Assembly: GCF_026616195.1 (NCBI RefSeq)
Contig: NZ_JANHDH010000001.1
Location: 992,001 to 1,056,000 of the forward strand
Length of the DNA: 64,000 nucleotides
Reading direction: 5' to 3'
Source: Haloarchaeobius amylolyticus
GTDB lineage: Archaea > Halobacteriota > Halobacteria > Halobacteriales > Natrialbaceae
Part shown: piece by piece, positions 9,184 to 19,135 of the stretch
Position numbering within the stretch: position 1 is the stretch's first letter
Layout: every line of letters starts with the position of its first letter
Translations under genes and position numbers: made by a program
The notes under the pieces: model-generated
Told to the model about the DNA's origin: nothing
What the model saw: only the letters and a program-made list of their open reading frames with translations
Databases searched by the model: none

Positions 9184-9858
9184 GTGCAATCCCTCGACGT
9201 GACCGTCCACCTGCCGCCGGAGTACCGGCTGCCGGTGCCCGACGACCTCGCCCTCGGCGAGGACTTCGTCCGCGAGGAGGTGCTGGCGTGGCACACCGAC
9301 GAGGAGCGCGGCGTCGACCACTTCCTCTCGCTCGTCGTCGGCGACCGCGACGCCTGCCGGGCGGCGCTCGAGTCGCTCCCGATGGTCAACGCGGTCGACG
9401 TGACACCCGTCGACGACGAGACGTTCTACGCCTACGTCGAGATGGCGCCCGACCCGAGTTCGCGGGTCTGGACCACGGCACTGGCGGGCCACGACATCGT
9501 CCTCGTCCCGCCCATCGTGTTCACGCCCTACGGCGACGTCCAGTTGACCGTCCTCGGCGACCCGGCCGAACTCCGCGAGGTCGTCGCCGGGTTCCCCGAC
9601 GACATCGAGTTCGAGATCGAACGCGTCGGCGAACACCGCCACCGCCCGGGGTCGCTGGCGGGGCGGCTCACGACCCGGCAGTTCCAGGCGATGGAGGCGG
9701 CCTACCGGCTGGGCTACTACGACGTACCACGGGAAGGGACGCTCGCGGCGGTCGCCGAGGCGCTCGACTGTTCGGAGAGTGCGGCCTCGACGCTGCTCCG
9801 GAAGGCGGAGCGGGCGATGGTCGAGGCGACGCTGGGGGACGTTCCACCGGGCGAGTAG
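9184..9858 (+). CDS. Bat-type HTH_10 transcriptional regulator, copy 1
   Basis: A 224-residue protein of the bacterio-opsin-activator (Bat) type. The N-terminal 150 residues form a small alpha/beta ligand-sensing region without a PAS or GAF domain that I can recognise. The C-terminal 60 residues carry HTH_10: 'LTTRQFQAMEAAYRLGYYDVPREGTLAAVAEALDCSESAASTLLRKAE'. GTG start, probably leaderless (TATA at 9154). The gene diverges from P450 copy 1 with 82 nt between, so it likely controls that P450. It converges with P450 copy 2, with only 4 nt between the stops. Confidence 0.88.
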   Translation: MQSLDVTVHLPPEYRLPVPDDLALGEDFVREEVLAWHTDEERGVDHFLSLVVGDRDACRAALESLPMVNAVDVTPVDDETFYAYVEMAPDPSSRVWTTALAGHDIVLVPPIVFTPYGDVQLTVLGDPAELREVVAGFPDDIEFEIERVGEHRHRPGSLAGRLTTRQFQAMEAAYRLGYYDVPREGTLAAVAEALDCSESAASTLLRKAERAMVEATLGDVPPGE

Positions 9859-9862
9859 GCTC

Positions 9863-11239
9863 TCAGCGTTTCTCGACCCGGAGCTCCATCGGGCGGTCGG
9901 GCTGGTAGGTCGCGCCCATCCGGGGCTGTGGCGGTTCCTCGCCGAGGTACTCGAACCGGCACCGCTGGACCAGCGTCGCGAGCACCAGTTTCAGCTCCAT
10001 CCGGGCGAAGCGCATCCCGATACAGTGGCGCGGCCCGCCCCCGAACGGGAAGTAGGCGTACTCCGGCAGGAAGTCCTCGAAGTCGTCGGTCCAGCGGTCC
10101 GGGCGGAAGCTATCGGGGTCGTCGTACCACCGGTCGTCACGGTGGATGCGGAACAGCGGGAGGGTGAGCTTCGTGCCCTCGGGGATGGTGTAGCCGCCGA
10201 GTGTCACGTCCTCGCGGGCCTTCCGGAAGAGGATGAACGCCGGCGGGTAGAGACGCATCGACTCCGTGACGACCCGGTCGAGGAAGGAGAGGGCGGGCAG
10301 GTCGAGCACGTCGACGGGGTCCTCGCCGACCACCTCGTCCACCTCGGCGCGAAGGCGGTCGGCAACGTCGGGGTGGGTCGCGAGCAGGTAGCAGGTGTAG
10401 GTGAGCGCGAGCGACGTGGTCTCGTGGCCGGCGAAGAGGAAGGTCATCATCGTGTCCCGGAGCTCCCGGTCGGAGATGTCCCCGTCCTCGCCCCGGGCCG
10501 AGAGGAGCATCGCGAGCAGGTCGTCGTGGTCGCCCTCGGCGGCCGCGCGCTCCGCGATGAGGTCGTCGACCAGGGCCTCGAAGTCGCCCATCGCCCGGTC
10601 GAGCCGGCGGCGCCGGGGCGTCGGGACCCAGTTCGGGAGGACGAACGTCGAGAGCGAGGGCTCGGCCCACCGGTTGAACTCGGTCGCGGCGCGGGTGACG
10701 ACCGCGCCCCGGTCGCTCTCGTCGAGGTCCAGGTCGAACAGCGACTTCGTGAGGATGCGAAGCGTCAGGTCGGAGAAGGTGTCGGTCGCCGCGACGACGT
10801 CGCCGTCGTCCCAGCCGTCGGCCAGGGCCGCGGCGAAGGCCTGCATGCTGTCGCCGTACCCGCGGATGCGGTCGAGCTGGAACGCCGGCTGGGCCATGGT
10901 CCGCTGGCGCTTCCACGTCTCGCCCTCGGTGAACAGGATGCCCTCGGCCGCGAAGTCCACGCCGAAGTCGGTCAGCCCCCACTTGCCGAACCGGTCGGCG
11001 TCGGTCACGAGCACCTGCTCGACGTAGTCCGGGTGGAGGAGCGTACAGAACTGCATGCCGCCGGCGCGGTAGGCGACCAGGTCGCCGTAGGACGCCAGCT
11101 CGTCGTAGAACGAGGCGGGGTCGGACGCCAGCTGGAGGGTGTTCCCGAGGACCGGGAGGCCGTCGGGGCCGGGCGGGAGGCCGTCGCTGTCGGCGCTGTC
11201 GGCGGGTGCGTCCCGTTCTCGTGAACTCGTGTGCGCCAT
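9863..11239 (-). CDS. Cytochrome P450, copy 2
   Basis: A 458-residue soluble P450 related to copy 1. It shows 'AGHETTSLALTYT' near residue 271, 'TESMRLYPPA' near 328 and the heme loop 'FPFGGGPRHCIG' with its Cys near 406. The stretch around the heme is almost identical to copy 1, while the substrate-recognition regions differ more, so the two probably act on different or related substrates. ATG 11239 is chosen because of the TATA box at 11298-11304; the ten residues upstream in frame are not expected to be translated. Divergent from a second bat-type regulator at 11353. Confidence 0.93.
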   Translation of the reverse strand: MAHTSSRERDAPADSADSDGLPPGPDGLPVLGNTLQLASDPASFYDELASYGDLVAYRAGGMQFCTLLHPDYVEQVLVTDADRFGKWGLTDFGVDFAAEGILFTEGETWKRQRTMAQPAFQLDRIRGYGDSMQAFAAALADGWDDGDVVAATDTFSDLTLRILTKSLFDLDLDESDRGAVVTRAATEFNRWAEPSLSTFVLPNWVPTPRRRRLDRAMGDFEALVDDLIAERAAAEGDHDDLLAMLLSARGEDGDISDRELRDTMMTFLFAGHETTSLALTYTCYLLATHPDVADRLRAEVDEVVGEDPVDVLDLPALSFLDRVVTESMRLYPPAFILFRKAREDVTLGGYTIPEGTKLTLPLFRIHRDDRWYDDPDSFRPDRWTDDFEDFLPEYAYFPFGGGPRHCIGMRFARMELKLVLATLVQRCRFEYLGEEPPQPRMGATYQPDRPMELRVEKR

Positions 11240-11297
11240 CACGGGTGGAGATACACCGCAGGCTGGCAAGCCGATTCTGTCGAAAGGGCTAGCCTCC

Positions 11298-11304
11298 TTT
11301 TATA
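11298..11304. promoter_or_regulatory. Shared TATA box between P450 copy 2 and its regulator
   Basis: 'TTTTATA' in the 113-nt gap between the two divergent starts at 11239 and 11353. It reads as 'TATAAAAGG' on the minus strand. A CTAG site lies next to it at 11289. The layout repeats that seen at 9154-9163. Confidence 0.5.
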
Positions 11305-11352
11305 CGCCCCCGGCACTGTTTTGGGCTCGCGTCCGACAGTACGAGACGACCC

Positions 11353-12024
11353 ATGCGGTACCTCGACGTCCGCATCCGGCAGCCCGACTGGATGCTCCAC
11401 CCGATGCAGTCGTTCATCCGGCACGAGGACGTCGTCCGGTACGAGGAGCTCCTGACGTGGAACGTCCAGCCCGAGCACGGCATCGAGTACGAACTGTTCT
11501 ACGTCGAAGCCGACCGCGAACGCTACGAACCGGTCATCGACGGCGTCGACTCCATCCGGTGGTACGACCTCACGCCCATCGACGACGAGTCGTTCTACGT
11601 CTACGCCTGCCAGGAGATCCGCGACGTCGACATGGAGTGGCGCGAAGCCTTCGTCGCACTGAACCTCCTCGTGTTCCCGCCCATCATCTACGACACCGAC
11701 GCCGCCATGCGGATGACGGTCATCGGGTCCTCCGAGGACCTCCAGACCATGCTCGACGAACTCCCCGAGGCCATCGACGTGACGGTCAACGAGATCGGCG
11801 AGTTCGACTCCCGGCACCAGCGCCTCGCCGGCGCGATGACCGCCAGACAGCGCGAGGCCGTCGCCGTCGCCGTCGAGGTCGGCTACTACGACGTCCCCCG
11901 GTCCGGGTCGCTCGCGGCGGTCGCCGAGACGCTCGAGTGTGCCCCCTCGACCGCCTCGAACCACCTCAGGAAGGCGGAGGCGGCGGTCATGCGCCGACTC
12001 GTCGAGAGCGACGGACCCGACTGA
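11353..12024 (+). CDS. Bat-type HTH_10 transcriptional regulator, copy 2
   Basis: A 223-residue paralogue of the regulator at 9184. The N-terminal sensing region shares the 'PIDDESFYVYA ... VFPPIIY' pattern with 'PVDDETFYAYV ... LVPPIVF' of copy 1. The C-terminal HTH_10 reads 'MTARQREAVAVAVEVGYYDVPRSGSLAAVAETLECAPSTASNHLRKAE'. It starts at an ATG 48 nt after the TATA box and diverges from P450 copy 2, so it is likely that gene's regulator. Ligand unknown. Confidence 0.88.
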   Translation: MRYLDVRIRQPDWMLHPMQSFIRHEDVVRYEELLTWNVQPEHGIEYELFYVEADRERYEPVIDGVDSIRWYDLTPIDDESFYVYACQEIRDVDMEWREAFVALNLLVFPPIIYDTDAAMRMTVIGSSEDLQTMLDELPEAIDVTVNEIGEFDSRHQRLAGAMTARQREAVAVAVEVGYYDVPRSGSLAAVAETLECAPSTASNHLRKAEAAVMRRLVESDGPD

Positions 12025-12170
12025 GTCGCAGGGAGAGCCGACCCCAAACACCCGTCAGAACCCGTCAACACCCGCTCCGTGGCGTTTCTCCCCATCCGTC
12101 GTTGTTGCTTTCCGGCAGGTCTTGCGAACCGACAAAGTAAGGTGGCCTTCGTGAGTGGGTTCGCTCAAGA

Positions 12171-14027
<1,857 letters not shown>

Positions 14028-14054
14028 GGCCGGAGAACCGGAGAACCACTTCTC

Positions 14055-14930
14055 TCAGGGCAGTGCGGGCGTGGGCTTCCAGTCGCCAGCGTCGAGTGCC
14101 TCCCGCAGCGAGCGCGGCTGGATGTCCAGTTCTGCGAGGTGGGTGGCGTCGAACTTCAGCCCGCCCATGCCGTCGATCCAGTGCAGGTACGCGACGGTCT
14201 GCTCGCCGAAGCGCTCGCCGGCCTCCTCGCGCGAGAGGTGGACCGGGTCGACCTCGCGCTGGATGGTGGCGCTGAACGCCTCGGCCATCTCGGGCAGGGT
14301 GAGCAGGTCGCCCGCGAGGTCGACGTCCTCGCCGACGAACCGCTCCGGGTGCGCGAAGGCCATCGCGGCCACCGCGCCCACGTCGTGGGCGTCGACCAGC
14401 GGGAGGAGGGTGGTCGGCGAGACGGGCCAGGCGAGTTCACCGTCCCTGACGGCCGCGCGCTCGGCCTCGAAGTGCTGGACGAACACGCCGGGGCGGACGA
14501 CGGTCGCGGGGACGCCGCGGTCGCGGATGCGGCGCTCGATGGCGAGTTTGGCGTCGAGCATGTCGACGTCGGCGTAGAAGTCCGCGCCCATGGCGGACGC
14601 GAACACGAGGTGGTCGAGGCCGGCCCTGGCCGCGGCGTCGACGAAGTCGTAGCCCCGGCGCACCTCGCGGTCGTAGTCGGCGTCGGTGCTGTCGGTGACG
14701 AGGAACGCCCCGTCTACCTGCTCGAAGTAGGGACGGTACGAGCCGGGTCGGTCGAGGTCGCCCGGGACGATGCGGGCACCGAGTCGACGGAGGTCGACGG
14801 CGTCGTCGCTCTTGACGTCGCTAGTCATCGCGTAGACGCCGAAGTCGCCGTACACCCCGGAGAGGAGCGCGTCGACGACCGCGCCACTCTGCAACCCGGT
14901 CGCGCCGACCACGAGGATTCGTTTCGTCAT
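14055..14930 (-). CDS. NmrA-like NAD(P)-binding protein
   Basis: A 291-residue protein starting 'MTKRILVVGATGLQSGAVVDAL', the Rossmann Gly motif of NmrA-like, atypical short-chain dehydrogenases. These often sense or use NAD(P) rather than act as classical dehydrogenases, and the active-site YxxxK is not evident. ATG 14930 is used because it directly precedes the Rossmann strand; nine extra in-frame residues upstream are not supported. A CTAG site (14821) lies inside the coding sequence. It converges with pccA, with 27 nt between stops. Confidence 0.8.
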   Translation of the reverse strand: MTKRILVVGATGLQSGAVVDALLSGVYGDFGVYAMTSDVKSDDAVDLRRLGARIVPGDLDRPGSYRPYFEQVDGAFLVTDSTDADYDREVRRGYDFVDAAARAGLDHLVFASAMGADFYADVDMLDAKLAIERRIRDRGVPATVVRPGVFVQHFEAERAAVRDGELAWPVSPTTLLPLVDAHDVGAVAAMAFAHPERFVGEDVDLAGDLLTLPEMAEAFSATIQREVDPVHLSREEAGERFGEQTVAYLHWIDGMGGLKFDATHLAELDIQPRSLREALDAGDWKPTPALP

Positions 14931-15008
14931 AACGTGCCGTACGATAGCGCAGGCCATGGCTAATCGCCCGTGTGTCCCGAGTAACGGGTCGTTACGCCCC
15001 CCGGACCG

Positions 15009-15710
15009 CTACCAGTCCACGACCTCGCGGTCGCGCCAGAACCGCCCGCCGGGCGCGTCGGGCGCGAACCGGGACAGCCAGACCGGGGTGTCGGCACCCG
15101 CCGCCACGCTCCGGGGCGCACTCTCGCCGCCCATGTCGGTGCGGACCCACCCGGGACAGACCGAGTTGGCGAGGAGCCCGTCGTCGCGGTACTCCCCGTG
15201 GAGGTACGCCGTCAATCCGTTGAGCCCGGTCTTCGAGACGCGGTAGGCGGGCGCGCCGCCGGTCATCTCCTCGCCGAGGGCGCCCATCCCGCTGGAGAGG
15301 TTGACCACGCGACCGCCGGGTCGGCGCAGGAGGAGCGGGAGCGCGAACTTCGCCAGCAGCATCGGCCCCCGGAGGTTGGTCTGGAGGACGGCGTCGACGT
15401 CGTCGACCGAGTCGTCGACGAGGGTGTTGCCGGACGGGTCCGTGATACCCGCGTTGTTCACCAGTACGTCGAGGCGGTCGGCCTCGACCTCGATGCAGGA
15501 GACGGCGGCGCGGATGCTCTCCTCGTCGGTCACGTCGAGTTCGACCACCCGCTGGTCGCCGGGCGCCTCGTAGTCGGCGTCGCGGACCCCGGCGTAGACG
15601 ACCGCGCCGAGGTCGGCGAGGTCGGCCGCGATGCGGGCGCCGAGACCGCGGTTCGCGCCGGTGACCAGCGCGACCTGTCCGTCCAGGTCATCGTGGAGTG
15701 GAACGTCCAT
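15009..15710 (-). CDS. Short-chain dehydrogenase/reductase (classical SDR)
   Basis: A 233-residue NAD(P)-dependent oxidoreductase. It has the cofactor loop 'VALVTGANRGLG', 'VNNAG', the catalytic Ser in 'VNLSSGMGAL' and the catalytic 'AYRVSKTG' (YxxxK). All key residues are in place, so it should be active. ATG 15710 is used; 13 in-frame residues upstream look non-coding. The substrate, probably an alcohol or ketone, is unknown. Confidence 0.88.
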   Translation of the reverse strand: MDVPLHDDLDGQVALVTGANRGLGARIAADLADLGAVVYAGVRDADYEAPGDQRVVELDVTDEESIRAAVSCIEVEADRLDVLVNNAGITDPSGNTLVDDSVDDVDAVLQTNLRGPMLLAKFALPLLLRRPGGRVVNLSSGMGALGEEMTGGAPAYRVSKTGLNGLTAYLHGEYRDDGLLANSVCPGWVRTDMGGESAPRSVAAGADTPVWLSRFAPDAPGGRFWRDREVVDW

Positions 15711-15782
15711 ACCGGAGAGAGGGGCCGCCCACGTATCAACCGGGGGCACGGCAGGCGCCGACGCGGGTGCGAAACGAGGCCG

Positions 15783-16454
15783 TCACGCCACGCGCTCGCG
15801 GAGCGTCGCCAGCAGCTCGTCGGGCAGGCCGTACGCCGCACCTTCGTCGGCCAGCAGGGCCGCCGAGCCGTACCCGGCGACGAACCCGTTGAGCCGGGCC
15901 GCGACTGTCGACTCCCGGACGGCCGCGTCGTCGTAGCGGGCCGCGAGCGCGTCGAACAGGTCCGGCGCGCTGCGCAGCCGGTACTTCTGGTGGTAGTCCT
16001 CGGCGACGGTGAAGGCGTCGAGCGGTTCGGCGCGGGTGTTGACGTGGCCGTGGCGGGTCTCCTGTTCCGCGATGACGTCCTCGACCGCTTCGCGCTGGCC
16101 CACGTCGTGCCAGAGGACGACGTTGTCGTACTGGCGGATGGGCGAGTTGGCCCGGGGGTTGTGCGCGCGGACGAACCAGTCCAGCAGGTCGCGGTAGCTG
16201 GTCTCGGTGGGGTCGAAGTCGACCTGGACGACCTCGGTGTGGTCGCCGAGGTCGCGGTAGGTCGGGGACGGGGTGGACCCGCCGGCGTAGCCGACGCGGG
16301 TCCGGACGACACCGGGACGGACGCCCAGGCGGGCGTCCGGTCCCCAGAAACAGCCGAGGCCGAACGTCGCGGTGTCGACCTCGCGACTGGCCGCGGCGTC
16401 GAGTGGGAGGGCGGTGGATGGGAGGGCGGCAGCGCCGCGGGCATCGCGTGTCAC
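15783..16454 (-). CDS. msrA: Peptide methionine-S-sulfoxide reductase
   Basis: A 223-residue enzyme that repairs the S form of methionine sulfoxide in proteins. The active-site 'GLGCFWG' places the catalytic Cys near residue 35, and 'RVGYAGG' and 'AEDYHQKY' are family signatures. The start is a GTG and adds an N-terminal extension of about 30 residues that is not part of the core fold. The C-terminal end is longer than in bacterial enzymes and lacks an obvious resolving Cys pair, so it may use thioredoxin differently. The call itself is firm. Confidence 0.9.
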   Translation of the reverse strand: MTRDARGAAALPSTALPLDAAASREVDTATFGLGCFWGPDARLGVRPGVVRTRVGYAGGSTPSPTYRDLGDHTEVVQVDFDPTETSYRDLLDWFVRAHNPRANSPIRQYDNVVLWHDVGQREAVEDVIAEQETRHGHVNTRAEPLDAFTVAEDYHQKYRLRSAPDLFDALAARYDDAAVRESTVAARLNGFVAGYGSAALLADEGAAYGLPDELLATLRERVA

Positions 16455-16696
16455 GTGGGGAGGGTCGAACGTCAGCGGGGATGTGCCTTTCGCCGGTGTC
16501 GTGGATGGCGACGACCGACAGGGCCGCGGGCAACGGCCGACGCGTCGGTGTCGGCGACCGAGGGGCGCGACTCGCCGGCTGGTGCCGGGTCGTCACGGGG
16601 CACACTACCGGATAGGGACCCGGGTTGCAATTAACTGCCGCAAGCTAAAATGCCGGTTTGAGTCTACTTTTGTTCGCCCGACACGTAGTGATAGTC

Positions 16697-17062
16697 GTGT
16701 CCGAAACCCGGAGACGGAACGGTGGCGACCGCCAGCAGATCGCCTACGTGACCGTGCACGACGGCGCAGAGACGCGGCTGCTGGTCGCAGCGGCCGGCGA
16801 GGCGCTCCGGGACGTGCTGTTGCGCAACGACCTGTCACCGCACTCGCGGCTGACCCGGCGGGCGAACTGCGGCGGCCGCGGCCTCTGTGCGACCTGCGGC
16901 GTCCGGCTGCTGGACGAGCAGGCGCCCGAACACTGGCACGACGACCTCGCGGCCCGCTTTGGCTACCCGCGGCTCTCCTGCCAGCTCACCGTGACCGACG
17001 ATATCGAGATCCGACTCGACCGCGAGAAGGTCGTCTGGGGGCGGCGCGAGCCGTCGTCGTAG
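16697..17062 (+). CDS. 2Fe-2S ferredoxin, plant type
   Basis: A 121-residue electron carrier. The cluster ligands are seen in 'ANCGGRGLCATCG' (C-x5-C-x2-C) with the fourth Cys in 'RLSCQLTV'. GTG 16697 is preferred over a TTG 39 nt upstream because a TATA-like 'CTACTTTTG' at about 16664 is the right distance for a leaderless transcript and 'SETRRRNGG' looks like a haloarchaeal start. It could serve a monooxygenase such as the P450s nearby. It is shorter than the usual haloarchaeal ferredoxin and has no long acidic insert. Confidence 0.85.
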   Translation: MSETRRRNGGDRQQIAYVTVHDGAETRLLVAAAGEALRDVLLRNDLSPHSRLTRRANCGGRGLCATCGVRLLDEQAPEHWHDDLAARFGYPRLSCQLTVTDDIEIRLDREKVVWGRREPSS

Positions 17063-17064
17063 TC

Positions 17065-17991
17065 TCAGCTATCGCGGAGCGCGAGCAGGTCGCCGGCCAG
17101 GTCCCGGCACTCCTCTGTGACGTCGACCGCGTCGAGCCAGTCCTCCGGGAGCGCGCTCGCCCCGAACCGCGCCCCGGCGACGGCCCCCGCGACCGCGCCG
17201 ATGGTGTCGGCGTCGCCACCCATCGCGACCGCCTCGACGATGGCGTCCGCCGCCGTGTCGGCCCGGAGTCCGTGGAAGAAGCCGGCCTGCACCGTCGTCA
17301 CGACGTACCCCGAGTTCTGCAGGTCGTCCGGCGCCATCGTCGGGACCGCCTCGGCCGCCGTCACGAGTTCGGCCGGGGCCTCGTCGCGCACACGGTCGAG
17401 TCCGGCGTCGAGCGCATCCATCGGCTCCGCGCCGTCGAGGAGGCTCGCCACGACGAGGTTGACCAGCGCACAGCCCCAGGTACACCGCGGGTCCGCGTGC
17501 GTGATGGCCGAGGATTCGCGGCTCACCGCGACGAGTTCGTCGGGGTCGTCCCCGAAGGCCAGCGCGTGCGGCACACAGCGCATCACGCTCCCGTTCCCGG
17601 CGTTCGACCCCTCGGCGCTGGCCTCCCAGACCTGCCGGCCCGCCTCGTCCCACGCCACGCCGTCCCGGAACGCCCGGATGGACTGGCCGGTCATGATGCC
17701 GATGTCGAACGGACCCGACTCGTACCAGCCCACGAAGCGCTCGGCGACGTCTTCGCCGTCGAACTCGCCACGCTCTGCGAGGCTCCGGGCGATACACAGC
17801 ATCATGTCGGTGTCGTCGGTGACGGTCCCGGCCGGCTGGTCGTGCGTCCCGTGGCCGACCATCTCGTCGAGGCGGCCGTGCGTCGACTCGATGCTGGCCG
17901 GCGACCGGAACTCCACCGGGCGGCCGAGGGCGTCGCCGCAGGCGAGGCCGAGGAGCGTGCCGGCTGCGCGGTCGTCTCTCGCTGTCGTCAT
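17065..17991 (-). CDS. ADP-ribosylglycohydrolase (DraG family)
   Basis: A 308-residue enzyme likely to remove ADP-ribose from proteins or small molecules. The family's metal-binding residues appear as 'TLLGLACGDALGRPVEF', 'TDDTDMML', 'GNGSVMRC' and 'GGDADTIGAVAGAVAGA', all intact. ATG 17991 is used; the longer open frame adds 19 unlikely residues. It converges with the ferredoxin (2 nt between stops). The physiological target is unknown. Confidence 0.9.
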   Translation of the reverse strand: MTTARDDRAAGTLLGLACGDALGRPVEFRSPASIESTHGRLDEMVGHGTHDQPAGTVTDDTDMMLCIARSLAERGEFDGEDVAERFVGWYESGPFDIGIMTGQSIRAFRDGVAWDEAGRQVWEASAEGSNAGNGSVMRCVPHALAFGDDPDELVAVSRESSAITHADPRCTWGCALVNLVVASLLDGAEPMDALDAGLDRVRDEAPAELVTAAEAVPTMAPDDLQNSGYVVTTVQAGFFHGLRADTAADAIVEAVAMGGDADTIGAVAGAVAGARFGASALPEDWLDAVDVTEECRDLAGDLLALRDS

Positions 17992-18099
17992 ACGTAGCCA
18001 CACGGGAGAGGACGGCAAAAACGTCCCTGCCGGGCACCGAGGCCCCACCGACCTGCCCCGGCGGTACCGGGCACGGCGGGACGAGTTGACGCGGCTCGC

Positions 18100-18672
18100 T
18101 CAGTCGGTGTTCGATTCGAGCAGACGCCGGAGGAGGAACCAGCGACGCTGCCAGAGCTGGTGGGCCGTCGACACCGCCACGATGGCCAGGAACACGCTCG
18201 CGTACAGCACCGTGTTCCCCGGGAGCGACGACAGGGTCCCGATCTCCGCGAGGACGACCGTGAGGAGACTCACCGTCGCCAGCACCCGGTAGTACGTCGC
18301 CTGCGTGACCCCCCAGCGGTTGACGACCTCCATGTACACGTCCACCTGGCGTGCGGTCTCCTGCAGCGTCACCTCCTTCCGGTCCTTGTCGTAGTCGACG
18401 ATGCCGGCCTCGTCGAGTTTCGGGAGGTGTCCCTGGTGGAGCGAGACGTAGACGCTGTCCCGGAGGTTGCTCGGTGCCGGCGATTCGTCGGCCTCGAGTT
18501 CGGCGATGTGGTCCGCGAGCTGGCGCAACGTCATCCAGGGACGCTCCTCCTTCAGCTGTTCGATGACACGACGGCGACGGTCGTTGCTCAGCAGGTCGTG
18601 TATCTGTGTCTCACAGATCGCCTCTCCCCGGTCGCCGAACGTCGACCCACCCAGCCTGCTAGAGTCTAACAT
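18100..18672 (-). CDS. HTH membrane protein (DUF7344 type)
   Basis: A 190-residue protein with an N-terminal winged-helix domain of the haloarchaeal DUF7344 type (residues 20-115: 'ICETQIHDLLSNDRRRRVIEQL ... HLPKLDEAGIVDYDKDRKEVTL') and two transmembrane helices near the C-terminus ('VLATVSLLTVVLAEIG' and 'VLYASVFLAIVAV'). It is presumably a membrane-tethered transcription regulator. ATG 18672 is used rather than a GTG three codons earlier. It diverges from the SipW-type surface locus, so it may regulate it. A CTAG site (18658) is in its 5' coding end. Confidence 0.75.
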   Translation of the reverse strand: MLDSSRLGGSTFGDRGEAICETQIHDLLSNDRRRRVIEQLKEERPWMTLRQLADHIAELEADESPAPSNLRDSVYVSLHQGHLPKLDEAGIVDYDKDRKEVTLQETARQVDVYMEVVNRWGVTQATYYRVLATVSLLTVVLAEIGTLSSLPGNTVLYASVFLAIVAVSTAHQLWQRRWFLLRRLLESNTD

Positions 18673-19038
18673 GGGACACACGTGTGCTGGTATGTAATTA
18701 GCTATACTGTACTTACCTCGATTTCCAGAGAATTAATCCACGCTTGGATAGCTAAGGACGCATTTGCCGTCACGTCCCGAGGATAGGCGGCGGATATCGA
18801 TGTGGGCGTGAGAAGTAGGTTGCGCATAGAGGCGTTTGGCGGCCTGTGTGACGACGATAGCTGTGACAACCGCACTCCCGTGAGCGTCCCGCCGTGGTCG
18901 CTCTCCCATCCCCCGATTCTCTCGGTGGTGCGCGTTCGAACCGACGCAGTAGCCCGTCCGTATAGTCGATTAAACAGCCGTTTTGACACAATTCTGGCAA
19001 TTAAGTAAGTGGGTGGGTGACAGTCGTTGGCACGAGGT
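18673..19038. other. Gene-free region before the surface-protein locus
   Basis: No believable gene is seen in this stretch, which is AT-richer than its surroundings. A 'CAATTAAG' TATA-like box at about 18999-19006 is a good candidate promoter for the plus-strand locus, giving a transcript start near 19030 and a leader of about 105 nt that contains the structured element at 19039-19126. On the minus strand 'TATAGCTAATTAC' near 18700 may be the promoter of the HTH membrane protein. Confidence 0.5.
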
Positions 19039-19126
19039 GCTCACGGGGGATCAGGGCGCGGCCACGGGGTGACGGCCGTACTCTCGGCGGCTCGACTCCG
19101 CCGGTGAGCCTCCCCGATACGGGGGA
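19039..19126 (+). promoter_or_regulatory. tRNA-like structured leader element 1
   Basis: A closing stem pairs CTCAC (19040-44) with GTGAG (19104-08). Inside it is a 5-bp hairpin (CGGCC 19059-63 with GGCCG 19074-78) and a T-arm-like hairpin GGCGG-CTCGACT-CCGCC (19086-19102). A second hairpin, TCCCC-GATAC-GGGGGA (19111-19126), ends nine nucleotides before the start codon at 19136. The closing stem differs from the copies at 21354 and 23114 by a compensating base-pair change. It lies in the transcribed leader, so a role in translation or RNA stability is inferred. Confidence 0.55.
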
Positions 19127-19135
19127 TGAACGACT

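Noticed and set aside
19039-19110. Intact tRNA gene at the first structured element
   Set aside because: The closing and T-arm stems pair, but no 7-nt anticodon loop with U33 and no D-arm can be drawn. It is tRNA-like, not a tRNA.
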